Below, piece by piece: positions 1 to 10,219 of a stretch of 64,000 bases of DNA. A model generated the notes under the pieces. It was not told where the DNA came from, searched no databases, and saw nothing but the letters and a program-made list of their open reading frames with translations. Both the position numbers and the translations under genes were made by a program. Source of the stretch: Flectonema sp. DT1601. Taxonomy: Eukaryota > Euglenozoa > Diplonemea > Diplonemida > Diplonemidae. Within the stretch, counting starts at the first letter, position 1. Every line of letters begins with the position of its first letter. The DNA is taken from positions 744,001 to 808,000 of the forward strand of contig OZ025792.1 of the NCBI GenBank assembly GCA_964019425.1, written 5' to 3'.

Positions 1-1010
1 TTATTTGAGAGTGGTGTCGAATGGATGAGTACCTCGGGGTCCTCTCCAGTAGTTTGACTTCCCTGACTCTTATCTAAAAATAAATATTGGTGGTACTTTT
101 TGTGCTCAATGCTTACAGGTAAATGTGTCAGACTATAAACGATTTGTTTTTTTTCTTCTTTTTTCCGTAGATTATGGTGCGTACCAATGTGACGAAAACG
201 TATTTCTTAAGGCATTTGACGAAATGATAGGAATTCTTTGTTTTAGTGAGATGGTTCGCCAAGGAGGAGGGATGGTGGGGGGGAGATGAACCCATTCCTG
301 CTGATTAGACTTGACGTGGAGGTAACCTGGCAAGATTGAAACATTAGTTTCAGAAATGCACAAAAAAATAAATAAATAAAAAAAAAATGTTTTCAAAACA
401 TGTTTTAACTCTTTCTCGTAGTTTCTTTATGCAGAGTCGCCCTTCGCCAAAAGGAGCACCTCTCGCGGATAGGACTGCAAAAACGAAATAATCTGAAGCT
501 ATCTTGTCATCCTTTTTTATTCATCCCTTCCAAAAAGAAAACAAAAAAAAGAAAACAAAACAAAATAATAATTTTTAATGAGGGATTTTCTGTGTGTGCA
601 ATCCTGGTATTAGTATTTTTCTTGAACTGAATTTAGTACCCTTCTAGGCTCGCGATACATGAATAGATAAATACTATAAATCTAGCTTGCAATGGGAACT
701 TGCTGCTGTAACTCTCACTTTCTGCTGTGAAAGCTCTGCAGAAAACACCGAATGAATTATGAATGTTTATATTGGTTTTTTTTTTTTAAAATATATTTTT
801 TTATTTTAAAAATTCCTACATTTTTTGCGGTGTGTTTTTGCTTTACCTTTTTTTAGTCAAAAAAAAAAAAACTGTCTCATAAAAAATTACTAATTTTTTT
901 TTTATTTTTTATTAGTTATTATTGATACAACATAATATATTTTCATATCCTCGTAAATATGCTCAAAGAGTTAACCCCCCGTATGCCAGCCTTTCTTCTA
1001 TTCTTCTCAA
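1..1010. other. AT-rich intergenic DNA, no gene seen
   Basis: This stretch holds many A and T homopolymers and no open frame that looks like protein. From about 960 to 1020 it carries a short segment (an 'agttaacccccc' core, then a 'cagcctttcttctattcttctc'-like pyrimidine run) that recurs at about 1290-1350, on the other side of a dispersed module. I see no tRNA, rRNA or promoter I could defend. Confidence 0.6.
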
Positions 1011-1350
1011 GTACATAATGGCTTTTTTTATAAACATTATAACAAAGCAACTACATCCTAGTCTTGCTAACTAAGATGCTTCAGTCACAATAGATGATTG
1101 AATTACTTCTACACCATAACTGATGAGAGAAAATAGAGGTAGGAGGTATATGGATTACTCTCGAAACCTAATAGTTACTTTAAAAGGCTAAGTTAAGCAT
1201 CACACCTAGCCACTGTATCTAAAACTAATGTTAAATTATCGTTATGTTGTTTATGATACAATACATTTGTATTTTACGTACAAAATCAAATAGTTAACCC
1301 CCCTCGTATCCCAGCCTTTCTTTCTTCTATTCTTCTCAAATACATAATGG
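1011..1350. repeat. dispersed repeat module, copy A
   Basis: This segment is repeated with modest divergence at about 4370-4640, and its second half again at 5268-5395 and 5401-5552. Shared landmarks are 'ttctacaccata', 'gagaatagaggta', 'ggtatatggattactctcga', 'aactaatgttaaattatc' and a C-run at the end. The four copies are in the same orientation. No coding potential is visible. It may be a non-autonomous mobile element or a decayed satellite; the ends are marked by C-runs rather than by a clear target duplication. Confidence 0.7.
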
Positions 1351-2335
1351 CTATATTCATTGGGACATAGTTTCGTGGACAGGCTACTTGTAGCGGTCTT
1401 GATAAAGACAAAGTAAAAAAAAAAAAGAAAGAAAAGAAGTATTATTTTTGCAGAGGACGGGCCACTAGATTTCCTCCGAACCGCCTTCGTCGTCGTAATC
1501 TCACATTTTGATGGGGCGGAATGGATTTCTGGCGCTCAACTTACCATTGTTTATTTCTTCCTTAATAATGAATGATGATAAAGTCTGCACGCTTTCTTTT
1601 TTTGTGTCGATGATGATATTTCGAGTTCTCAAATTTATTTTTCTTTTTCTTCCTCTTATATATATTATCAGAAACCCTCAAAGAGCTACATTACTTCCGC
1701 GCTTGAGTTTCGCAGCTTGGATACTGTCCCCTGAGGAAGCATTGAAAAAGTAATTATCATTTCCTTAAGTGGAAAAAAAAAGAAAGGGTCAGTTGTTTAT
1801 TCTAACATGAATAAAAAAATGACTAATTTTTTTTTTTTTTTTTTGCCTTCTTGTATTTAATTGTATTAAAAAAAAAACAATACCTTCTTTGCACTTCGGC
1901 AGGTGCGTCTTGCTTGCTACGTATTTACTGGTCTTGTTCTTTACCTCCTCCTCTTTTTTTTTTTTTCTTTACTCTTTATTTTTATGTTTCTGCGCTATAC
2001 TTCCGAAGAAGCTTGCACTGTCTTGCTGCAGTCTTCAAGTGTAGTAACATTTTATTTTATTTCATTTTTGTGTTCATTCATCGAAACATTACCGTTATCC
2101 CCATCCCTGCCCTCATTACAATGTAAAGGCTTTACGTCTTTATGCAGAGTGTTTTCCTTATATAGTCACTGTATCATAGATAACGTTTTATTTTAGTTAA
2201 CTCTGGTGCAATACAGATATTTATTTTCCTCATAAATGTATTCAAAAAAAACATAGTCAACCTCCCATTGTTGTTCCTTTGAGCTTAAAAAAAAAAATGC
2301 AGTATCAAGTTACCCCCTCCTGCCCTTCGTATTCT
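1351..2335. other. intergenic, low-complexity, no supported gene
   Basis: Short open frames of 80-100 codons occur at 1508-1753 and 1851-2196, but they are made of homopolymer-driven Phe/Leu/Lys runs, overlap each other in two frames and match no family I know. I do not call them genes. At about 2190-2260 there is a weak echo of the end of the dispersed module (cataaatgtattcaaa). Confidence 0.5.
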
Positions 2336-4343
2336 GGGGGGGGGGGGGGGGGGGTAGGGGGGGGTACAAGCTGTCGATAAAGTACTTTTTCCGAATTTTG
2401 GTAAATATAACCTTCCCGGGGGCAAAAAATACCCAGGACCCCATCAGAACCCCCAAAAATGTGATTTCGGGGCCGAAAAAACCTCGATTTGGCTGATTTC
2501 GGCAAAGGAATGAAAAATCTCAAAAAGTGTGGACCGTGTGGTACCTGGGGGTCCAATTTTGAGGCCTGTGAAATGCACCTTCAAATAATTTTTTTTACAA
2601 TGAGAAGAGGTGAGTCTTGGTGTGCCCCTGTATGCGCAGTTTGCTAATATACCATTTCCGTATCAGTTTCCACCTCAAGAACACGCCACGAAAGAGAGCA
2701 GCGCTCTCGCCCGGCCATGCTTGAGGTCATGAGGCTCACGGGCAGGATAACGCAGCTGAAAACGATGTTCTGCAGGGCAGCTCACAAAGTCATTCTGCGG
2801 AGGAGAGCATTGATCCCAGAGTGCATGAAAACACCTCCCGAGACATCCCTGAAGTCACTCAACAGCACTTGGACAGTCAGAAGTAAGATACGCGTGAGAA
2901 AGGGGTCCAGAAACGTCTAGTATCTGAATCGCGATCACAGAAGGCTCAGAGAATAGAGAAAGCGTCACGTCTGTACCCCAAACAGGGATAAGCCTGAAGA
3001 CAGCTGTAGTGGTAGTGCCTCAAATAGCAGTGCCATAGATAAGCAGCAGCGACTTAGGGCAACATGCCCCATCCAAAAAGCCGTTCAAGGCATCACTTCA
3101 GAAGACCCAACCATACTCACCAGCGGGGCATACAAGACACTCTAGTACATGCAGCATTCGAAGAAGTACGGAAGAGACATCCGCTTGCAACTGTACCCAA
3201 GCGAGGGGGATTTACTCCTAGAGTCTTGGAGTCGTAACTACACTGCAGATATTGCGGCAAGAAGGGATCGGCGCAGAGAGATCCAACAAAGCCCTGAGTG
3301 AGTGACATAGTTGACGTCGCCGGTGCACAGACTGAAGGGAAGCGGGTCGAAGTCCCCGACTATATCTCGAAGGACAGTCCGACATGTTGATGAATTCACA
3401 GGTGATCTGTCAGTGACCTGACTTCTTGAAGCAGCAGCTTCCTCCTCACCCTCCATCACATCGCTGCAACATGATACTTCCTCTAGTGCCCGTCATGCTC
3501 GTGGGCTGAAGCTAACAACCGTGGCGTTCGTTGTCCGCACCCCTCAAGGGATGGGGAGGTTATTCAGTGTGTTGTTGTTGATAGTTCTTAGTCAACTAAC
3601 GGAACCATTGGAGTGAGGGCTGCCCTACTGATAACGTACAACATATTCCGGAGGCACACGGACTTCCAAAGGCTACCACATCAACGCAGGACCACCAACC
3701 CTCTTCAGATTGGCAAGAACAAGCACAACAGGAAGCGCTACAGGGGCTGAAAGTACCACTTCGTCCTCACAGGGAAGACCTCTAGACAGCAAGGCCTAAT
3801 GCTAATCTGCCATCCGCATCCAAGGATTGGTCCTCTGTCTATCTTGTACAGAAAGAAGCACAGCTTCGAGCCGAATTTCGAAAGCTGAGCACATGGGATG
3901 TTCAAGAGAAGGCCAGTAGCCTAAGCATTGAAGATGGGGGAATTAACGACCCGGGTCTGGTGGAGCATATTATTAAGGTTCAAGATGGGTCGATAAAATC
4001 ATAAATTGGGTTCCCATTTCATCCCCCACACAACTCAGAGGGAAACCCTGGTTATGGATTGCTCAATGCACGGAATTACTTATAATTTTTGTGAGCCCTC
4101 CTAACACACCCCTTGTTTTCACCCCCCTCAGGTACCACACGGTCCACACTTTTTGAGATTTTTCAAAGACTTGTTCTAAAGTGCTGAAGAACTGTTTCTT
4201 TGGATCGCAATCCCCATTTTTGGGGTATATGTTGTACTTTTCATAATTTGGGTGCCCAAAAAACTTGTTCTCCGGGAAAAAACCGAAAGTGCCCAAAATC
4301 TCCGTAAAATCGATGCTTGTACCCCCCCCTAGGGGGGGGGGGA
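2336..4343. mobile_element. E1: ~2-kb repeat element with inverted ends, decayed
   Basis: The left end (from 2336) and the reverse complement of the right end (to 4343) share the arrangement G-run, 'taggggggggtacaagc', 'tcgat', then a divergent stretch and the 20-mer gtgtggaccgtgtggtacct, found at 2527-2546 on + and 4130-4149 on -. The body (about 2580-3960) has only broken frames with no domain I recognise. Parts of E1 recur in opposite orientation at about 26755-27020 (matching 3960-4210 reversed) and 29451-29519 (matching 3247-3320 reversed), so this is a dispersed family. The long inverted ends suggest a DNA-transposon-like or foldback element; the superfamily is unknown. Confidence 0.55.
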
Positions 4344-4358
4344 AACAAGCATCGATTT
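4307..4358. repeat. palindrome centred on CCCTAGGG at E1 right end
   Basis: The arms aaatcgatgcttgt (4307-4320) and acaagcatcgattt (4345-4358) are perfect reverse complements. Between them lies a C-run meeting a G-run at 'cta'. The same C-run/G-run junction recurs at 4636-4653, at the far end of dispersed module copy B, so copy B sits between two such junctions. The whole can fold into a long hairpin and could be a foldback terminus. Confidence 0.75.
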
Positions 4359-4369
4359 ATTTTTTTTAT

Positions 4370-4653
4370 TTATGAACATGAAACACAAAGTAACTACATT
4401 CCAGTCCTGCAAACTGGAATGACTCAGTCTCAACATTTGACTGACTTACTTCTACACCATACTGATGAGAGAGAATAGAGGTAAGAGGTATATGGATTAC
4501 TCTCGAAACCTATAGTTACTTTAATATGCTAAGTTGCGCATCACCCTTAGTCACTGTATTTAAAACTAATGTTAAATTATCTTTATGTTTTTATGATACA
4601 ACACAGTTGTAATTTTTACAAAATCGAACATACATCCCCCCTAGGGGGGGGGG
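4370..4653. repeat. dispersed repeat module, copy B
   Basis: Second full-length copy of the module at 1011-1350, with the same order of landmarks and ending in a C-run/G-run palindromic junction (4636-4653). It lies directly beyond the right end of E1. It differs from copy A by scattered substitutions and small indels, for example 'ttaatatgctaagttgcgc' here against 'ttaaaaggctaagttaagc' in copy A. Confidence 0.7.
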
Positions 4654-5267
4654 GAAACCAAAAAAAAACAATTCAGGATTAGCCTTATATTTCGTTGATA
4701 CGCACAAGAGAAAATAAATTATGACTAAGAAATAACGGCTTTTCAATCTGAATAGTTTCGTTCTTGGTACAAAAAAAAAAAGGGAAAAAAAAAAAAAAAA
4801 AAAAAAACGAAAATGGACAAAAAGGAGTGCACCTAATCTTTACCTAGCCATTGAAAACCCTACAGGGCAGACCAGCCACAGGATGATGAGTTCTCTTCCA
4901 TTCAATATCACTGATTTTTTTATATTCTTAGCGCACATCATTCGACATTTATTTGTTCCCCGATCTTAACAAACTTCATTTAGCTGCCAGTCCTTCTTGT
5001 CTTTCCCGTTTTCTCCCTCCTCGTTCTTTTTTTTTTTTTTTTTTTTTTTTGAATCCAAATCCACCGATGAAAGCAATGGACCGAAAATTTACAAAAAAAA
5101 AAAAAAAAAAGAAAAAGAAGAAGGCTGTATATAAACTCATCACGTACCTAATCTCCAACAGGAAACTCAAAAATAACGCTGTGAGATTCGCTGAGAGCTT
5201 TTCGTACAGGTAGTAAAAAGAAGAAAATTTATTATTATTATAATTATTATTGTTATCACCCCCCCCC
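4654..5267. other. intergenic, homopolymer-rich, no gene seen
   Basis: This stretch holds several long A or T runs (about 4771-4806, 5029-5050, 5091-5110). The two short open frames here read through homopolymers as runs of Lys or Phe and overlap on opposite strands, so they are rejected as genes. Confidence 0.6.
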
Positions 5268-5400
5268 AACTACTTTAATATGCTAAGTTGCGCATCACCC
5301 ATAGTCACTGTATTTAAAACTAATGTTAAATTATCTTTATGTTTTTATGATACAACACAGTTGTAATTTTTACAAAATCGAACATACAAACCCCCCCCCT
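5268..5400. repeat. dispersed repeat module, copy C (partial)
   Basis: This copy starts in the middle of the module ('actactttaatatgctaag') and runs to its C-run end. It resembles copy B more than copy A. It abuts copy D directly, so C and D form a head-to-tail pair. Confidence 0.65.
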
Positions 5401-5555
5401 ACATTACTCTCGAAACCTAATAGTTACTTTAAAAGGCTACGTTAAGCATCGCACCTAGTCACTGTATCTCAGAACTAATGTTAAATTATCGTTATGTTGT
5501 TTATGATACAATATATTTGTATTTTACGTACAACATCAAACAGTTAACCCCCCAA
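5401..5555. repeat. dispersed repeat module, copy D (partial)
   Basis: This copy starts at 'cattactctcgaaacc' and ends in 'cagttaacccccc'. It resembles copy A more than copies B and C. It ends about 90 bp before the start codon of the first cyclase, so the array's left border is set by repeat DNA. Confidence 0.65.
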
Positions 5556-5643
5556 CAGGTACAGCGAGTAATCGGATCATGTAAAGAGAAAGTGATCAAA
5601 AAAAAAAAAAAAAAAAAAAAACTATTTTCGTTCCAAAGACAAT

Positions 5644-7965
5644 ATGGCTTCTTGTTTCTGTCAACTGTGGAATTCATTTCTGAGTATTTTTATATCACCG
5701 CTAGACAGCAGCTTACAATTACAACGAAAAAGAGCAATATTACCATTTTGCGTCCTGGCACTCACTTTATTTGCAGCAAATTGGTGGCTATTAATACTGA
5801 GTACCTTTGCAATAGTTAATGTAACGTATTGGATAGCCGGTATTAGCTCTATTGTTTTAATGATAATTATATATCTAACAAAGGAGATAACCAACTCACT
5901 GATTGCGGCGTTCACTGCTGCATGTATATTTTGTACATTAGTAGGTGATTGGAATTCGGCGCAGAATTTGGATCTACGTACTTGGCCTGTTGCTGTAGTT
6001 TTTGTTGATCTTTTATTAATGTGTAAAGTACCAGATCATTATACGAAGGTATTAATTTGTATTGTGGTGCCATACTTAGTGTTTGATAGTTTCGAACGGG
6101 TTTTACGATTTGGGTTTTACGATCTCCCGTTGGGATCAAACCAATCAAAGCGACGAAATGTTTGTGACTGCGACAAACTGCCGTGTCCCGTAGATATCAC
6201 AACTTGCATTGTTGATGGAGCTTTAGCATGCGGTGTTTTTATATTTAATTTTATTGTCACCCGGGAATTTTCCAATGGCATGATTGCTGAACAGAAGAAG
6301 CTCCGAGAGAGCTCAGAGTTAGCTGAGAAGGTTGTGAAATGTTTGGTTCGGTTCGATTTGGAACTGGCTGAAGATATACTGCGGCAGTCTGCCGATAAGG
6401 ATATGAAACAGGTGCTTCACAAGTTGCTCTGTAACTTGCGAGTGTACCGACCGTACTTGCCGACTGCGCTCTTCGAGTTCGAAGACAGGGCGTCAGTAGA
6501 TGTCCCAGTTCCGGGGATTTCTGGAGAGGAAGTGGCCGTCGTCTTCACCGACATCAAGAGCAGCTCCTTCTGTTGGGAGGCTGAACCCGAAGCGATGGCC
6601 CGGGCACTTCGCAGTCACAATGCGGCAATCACGCAGTGCATGGACAAGTATTCTGGTTATGAAGTGAAGACAATTGGTGATAGTTTCATGGTTGCTTTCT
6701 CATCCATAGTTGATGCTTGCAGCTTTGGTTTGAGTGTTCACGTGAAGCTGCTTGAGACTTCGTGGCCTCCCGAGTTGCTTGCGATCCCAATATGCATGCC
6801 AGACAGTTCTGGTGAGTGGGGCGGTCTGCGGGTTCGGATCGGTGTTGCGTGGGGAGAGGCGGTGGTGGAGCCGCAACGAACTTCTGACAAGTTTGACTAC
6901 TTTGGACCGATTGTAAATCAGGCGGCTCGCATTGAGAATGCCTGCGTTCCTGGATCTGTGTCTATCTCTGAGTCGGCGTACGATGAACTCCTGAAGTTGT
7001 CATCGGAGGTTGGCGGCGTGTCTGAATTGCTGTCTGCGAATTGCATTCAAATGCCTGCCGTGGAACTCCGAGGAATTGGGAAACGGAGATTGTGGACATT
7101 GGTTCCATCCTGCTTGCCAGTGAGGTGCCTGACTGTGGAAAATGAGATCAGTGGTGTTGCAATGCCTGTAGACGAGGCCCGCTCGTCTTGCTCATTATCG
7201 ACCTACGTGTCAACTTCAGTCTCAATATCGGGAAGGAACACCGAGGAAGCGCCATGCTTGGGCAGACCAATTATTGGAGTCGCTCACGTATCCATCCCCA
7301 GCAGTGAAGGAGAAGTAGCCTTTGAGATGAACCAAGGATTGCAAAGAGTGATCACATCTTTAGAAAGAACTTCTGGCATAGTTATTTCTGTTGTCGGTTC
7401 ATCTGTGGTGGCAGGTTGGAATGTCACAGGTCGGCAAGATAATCACATCGAATGCTGTTTCCGATTTGTGCACTACATCTCGAGGTACGAGACGTCGCAA
7501 TTCACGATTGGTGTTAGCAATGGGAGGGTTTGTTACGGTCGGGTTGGTGCTGTTGGTCAACGCTTTGTGACAGCTATCGGTCCCTGTGTTCCGTTGTCGG
7601 GAAGTCTCTGTTCTGCTGCGAAGGAACTCGGTACGTTCTGTCTTTACGCCTCAACTGATGAGTATCTCAGTTGTGCGACTTGTCAGCGACTATCTTGTGC
7701 TCTTCGCCCCGTTGATGAATGGTCATTTAATGTTTCTGGAAGCAGTGTTGTCATAGTTTATCAGGTGAGTCCAACATCACTTTCACCAGAACTCGATTCT
7801 CTTATGAACAATCTCACATGGGGGTGGTCTGATGATTATTGGGAAGCTTTCCAAGCGAAGGATGTCATATCCATCGCTGCTGTTGCTGGTGATCCCGTCT
7901 TGCATAATGTTTTGGAATTACTATCATCAAATCGTCATTTAAATTATGCCGTAGTGTTAAAGTAA
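5644..7965 (+). CDS. AC1: membrane-bound class III adenylate cyclase (773 aa)
   Basis: Makes cyclic AMP from ATP at a membrane. Six hydrophobic spans lie in residues ~30-210 (about 31-50, 58-79, 86-102, 113-128, 135-150, 188-206), with a short loop containing CDCDKLPCP (173-181) between spans 5 and 6. A helical segment follows (217-250, SSELAEKVVKCL...), which in class III cyclases couples the membrane part to catalysis. The catalytic domain (~295-490) has both metal-binding aspartates (D303 in FTD, D346 in IGD), the adenine-selecting pair K342/D418, and the transition-state residues N425 and R429, so it looks active as a homodimer. A second cyclase-like domain (~543-680) lacks these residues. 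The tail carries a conserved DDYWEAFQAKDV. Intronless. The start is the first ATG before the conserved WNSFL segment. The membrane domain is the most divergent of the array, the core nearly identical to the others. The ligand is unknown. Confidence 0.93.
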   Translation: MASCFCQLWNSFLSIFISPLDSSLQLQRKRAILPFCVLALTLFAANWWLLILSTFAIVNVTYWIAGISSIVLMIIIYLTKEITNSLIAAFTAACIFCTLVGDWNSAQNLDLRTWPVAVVFVDLLLMCKVPDHYTKVLICIVVPYLVFDSFERVLRFGFYDLPLGSNQSKRRNVCDCDKLPCPVDITTCIVDGALACGVFIFNFIVTREFSNGMIAEQKKLRESSELAEKVVKCLVRFDLELAEDILRQSADKDMKQVLHKLLCNLRVYRPYLPTALFEFEDRASVDVPVPGISGEEVAVVFTDIKSSSFCWEAEPEAMARALRSHNAAITQCMDKYSGYEVKTIGDSFMVAFSSIVDACSFGLSVHVKLLETSWPPELLAIPICMPDSSGEWGGLRVRIGVAWGEAVVEPQRTSDKFDYFGPIVNQAARIENACVPGSVSISESAYDELLKLSSEVGGVSELLSANCIQMPAVELRGIGKRRLWTLVPSCLPVRCLTVENEISGVAMPVDEARSSCSLSTYVSTSVSISGRNTEEAPCLGRPIIGVAHVSIPSSEGEVAFEMNQGLQRVITSLERTSGIVISVVGSSVVAGWNVTGRQDNHIECCFRFVHYISRYETSQFTIGVSNGRVCYGRVGAVGQRFVTAIGPCVPLSGSLCSAAKELGTFCLYASTDEYLSCATCQRLSCALRPVDEWSFNVSGSSVVIVYQVSPTSLSPELDSLMNNLTWGWSDDYWEAFQAKDVISIAAVAGDPVLHNVLELLSSNRHLNYAVVLK

Positions 7966-8060
7966 TGTACTCTCCTTTGGTAGGTTAGCAGTCATGTTAT
8001 CAATTCTTATTTACATAGCAATCCAATGTAGTATTTCTATGCTACCGTTTTTGTTATTAG

Positions 8061-8239
8061 ACAGCCGTGATTGATCTACTAGTATCGGTACAGTTTAATA
8101 TTTTTCTATTTTCAGTTACATAAAAATTATTAGAAAATCGTTGGACGTGACAGCGGGTGGAAAAGTCTTTTAATTCCTTTTCTTACTTTTGTATTCTCGC
8201 ATCTTCATATTACTCTATACAGTTTATCTTACTTAAAAT
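8061..8239 (+). promoter_or_regulatory. shared upstream region of the Cys-repeat genes, copy 1
   Basis: The block from 'acag..gtgattgat' through 'ctactagtatcggtac', 'catcgttggac'-like and 'gcgggtggaaaagtcttt' to 'tactctatacag' recurs before all three Cys-repeat genes, slightly diverged here and near-identical before genes 2 and 3. It ends in a splice-acceptor-like 'ctctatacag' (AG at 8221-8222), 18 nt before the start codon. It presumably holds the promoter and 5' leader. No known element is recognised. Confidence 0.45.
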
Positions 8240-10219
8240 ATGATTTCTTCAATAGCTGTTATCGTCACCATCGCTATTTCTCAAAGGCCGTGTGATTCCT
8301 ACACGAATTTGAGAAGCTGCAGAAGAGCAGTGTGCCCAGATCTTTCTAATCAACAATGTTCTTGGATTAGATCTACGAGGGAGTGCAGATGTGTGAAACC
8401 TTCTTGTGATGACTTCTCGACTCCAAATCATTGTCAGACAGCCAATTGCCCAGACCAAGAAGGTCGTCAGTGCCTCTGGACTAATAACGGATGTAAGTGC
8501 AACACCGCTCCAAGAACCTGTGCTGACTTCTCGAGTCAAGCTGATTGTCAGACAGCCAATTGCCCAGACCAAGAAGGTCGTCAGTGCCTCTGGACTAATA
8601 ATGGATGTAAGTGCAACACCGCTCCAAGAACCTGTGCTGACTACTCAAGTCAAGCTGATTGTCAGACAGCCAATTGCCCAGACCAAGAAGGTCGTCAGTG
8701 CCTCTGGACTAATAACAGATGTAAGTGCAACACTGATCCAAGAACCTGTGCTGACTTCTCGAGTCAAGCTGATTGTCAGACAGCCAATTGCCCAGACCAA
8801 GAAGGTCGTCAGTGCCTCTGGACTAATAACGGATGTAAGTGCAACACTGATCCAAGAACCTGTGCTGACTACTCAAGTCAAGCTGATTGTCAGACAGCCA
8901 ATTGCCCAGACCAAGAAGGTCGTCAGTGCCTCTGGACTAATAACGGATGTAAGTGCAACACTGATCCAAGAACCTGTGCTGACTTCTCGAGTCAAGGTGA
9001 TTGTCAGACAGCCAATTGCCCAGACCAAGAAGGTCGTCAGTGCCTCTGGACTAATAACGGATGTAAGTGCAACACTGATCCAAGAACCTGTGCTGACTTC
9101 TCGAGTCAAGGTGATTGTCAGACAGCCAATTGCCCAGACCAAGAAGGTCGTCAGTGCCTCTGGACTAATAACGGATGTAAATGTAACACCGATCCAAGAA
9201 CCTGTGCTGACTTCTCGAGTCAAGGTGATTGTCAGACAGCCAATTGCCCAGACCAAGAAGGTCGTCAGTGCCTCTGGACTAATAACGGATGTAAGTGCAA
9301 CACTGATCCAAGAACCTGTGCTGACTTCTCGAGTCAAGCTGATTGTCAGACAGCCAATTGCCCAGACCAAGAAGGTCGTCAGTGCCTCTGGACTAATAAC
9401 GGATGTAAGTGCAACACTGATCCAAGAACCTGTGCTGACTACTCAAGTCAAGCTGATTGTCAGACAGCCAATTGCCCAGACCAAGAAGGTCGTCAGTGCC
9501 TCTGGACTAATAACGGATGTAAGTGCAACACTGATCCAAGAACCTGTGCTGACTACTCAAGTCAAGCTGATTGTCAGACAGCCAATTGCCCAGACCAAGA
9601 AGGTCGTCAGTGCCTCTGGACTAATAACGGATGTAAGTGCAACACTGATCCAAGAACCTGTGCTGACTTCTCGAGTCAAGCTGATTGTCAGACAGCCAAT
9701 TGCCCAGACCAAGAAGGTCGTCAGTGCCTCTGGACTAATAACAGATGTAAGTGCAACACTGATCCAAGAACCTGTGCTGACTACTCAAGTCAAGCTGATT
9801 GTCAGACAGCCAATTGCCCAGACCAAGAAGGTCGTCAGTGCCTCTGGACTAATAACGGATGTAAGTGCAACACTGATCCAAGAACCTGTGCTGACTTCTC
9901 GAGTCAAGCTGATTGTCAGACAGCCAATTGCCCAGACCAAGAAGGTCGTCAGTGCCACTGGACTAATAAGGGATGTAAGTGCAACACCGCTCCAAGAACC
10001 TGTGCTGACTTCTCGAGTCAAGCTGATTGTCAGACAGCCAATTGCCCAGACCAAGAAGGTCGTCAGTGCCTCTGGACTAATAACGGATGTAAGTGCAACA
10101 CTGATCCAAGAACCTGTGCTGACTTCTCGAGTCAAGCTGATTGTCAGACAGCCAATTGCCCAGACCAAGAAGGTCGTCAGTGCCTCTGGACTAATAACGG
10201 ATGTAAGTGCAAGAAGTGA
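8240..10219 (+). CDS. secreted six-cysteine repeat protein 1 (659 aa, 16 repeats)
   Basis: A hydrophobic N-terminus (residues 1-15, MISSIAVIVTIAI) reads as a signal peptide. A divergent first unit follows (18-55), then 16 units of 38 residues, the last shortened and ending in KK before TGA. Each unit has six cysteines spaced C-x8-C-x4-C-x7-C-x6-C-x-C, with a fixed Trp two residues after the fourth Cys; the divergent unit has x8 in place of x6. That pattern suggests a small disulfide-tied module loosely like PSI or ciliate surface-antigen repeats, but I cannot assign a family. No membrane anchor is seen, so it is probably secreted or wall-bound. It differs from its two paralogs in its first unit (STPNH instead of SSQAD). 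Surface coat or adhesion is a guess from architecture only. Confidence 0.88.
   Translation: MISSIAVIVTIAISQRPCDSYTNLRSCRRAVCPDLSNQQCSWIRSTRECRCVKPSCDDFSTPNHCQTANCPDQEGRQCLWTNNGCKCNTAPRTCADFSSQADCQTANCPDQEGRQCLWTNNGCKCNTAPRTCADYSSQADCQTANCPDQEGRQCLWTNNRCKCNTDPRTCADFSSQADCQTANCPDQEGRQCLWTNNGCKCNTDPRTCADYSSQADCQTANCPDQEGRQCLWTNNGCKCNTDPRTCADFSSQGDCQTANCPDQEGRQCLWTNNGCKCNTDPRTCADFSSQGDCQTANCPDQEGRQCLWTNNGCKCNTDPRTCADFSSQGDCQTANCPDQEGRQCLWTNNGCKCNTDPRTCADFSSQADCQTANCPDQEGRQCLWTNNGCKCNTDPRTCADYSSQADCQTANCPDQEGRQCLWTNNGCKCNTDPRTCADYSSQADCQTANCPDQEGRQCLWTNNGCKCNTDPRTCADFSSQADCQTANCPDQEGRQCLWTNNRCKCNTDPRTCADYSSQADCQTANCPDQEGRQCLWTNNGCKCNTDPRTCADFSSQADCQTANCPDQEGRQCHWTNKGCKCNTAPRTCADFSSQADCQTANCPDQEGRQCLWTNNGCKCNTDPRTCADFSSQADCQTANCPDQEGRQCLWTNNGCKCKK
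8405..10216 (+). repeat. 114-bp coding tandem repeat, 16 units
   Basis: The units are nearly identical DNA. Two main haplotypes occur: 'gacttctcgagtcaa' (Phe) and 'gactactcaagtcaa' (Tyr), in which the two codons always change together. Other variable sites are Ala/Gly before Asp-Cys, Asp/Ala before Pro-Arg, and Gly/Arg after Asn-Asn. A third marker, 'aaatgtaacacc' in place of 'aagtgcaacact', appears once here (about 9178) and also in the other two genes. Confidence 0.95.

Noticed and set aside
2305-2556. 83-codon minus-strand frame with a proline run
   Set aside because: The prolines come from the G-run at the E1 end; the frame lies within a repeat shared with non-coding copies.
3585-3605. 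'aactaacgga' in E1 as a third copy of the retroelement target duplication
   Set aside because: Only about 10 bases match, and the orientation does not agree with the other E1/E2 similarity.
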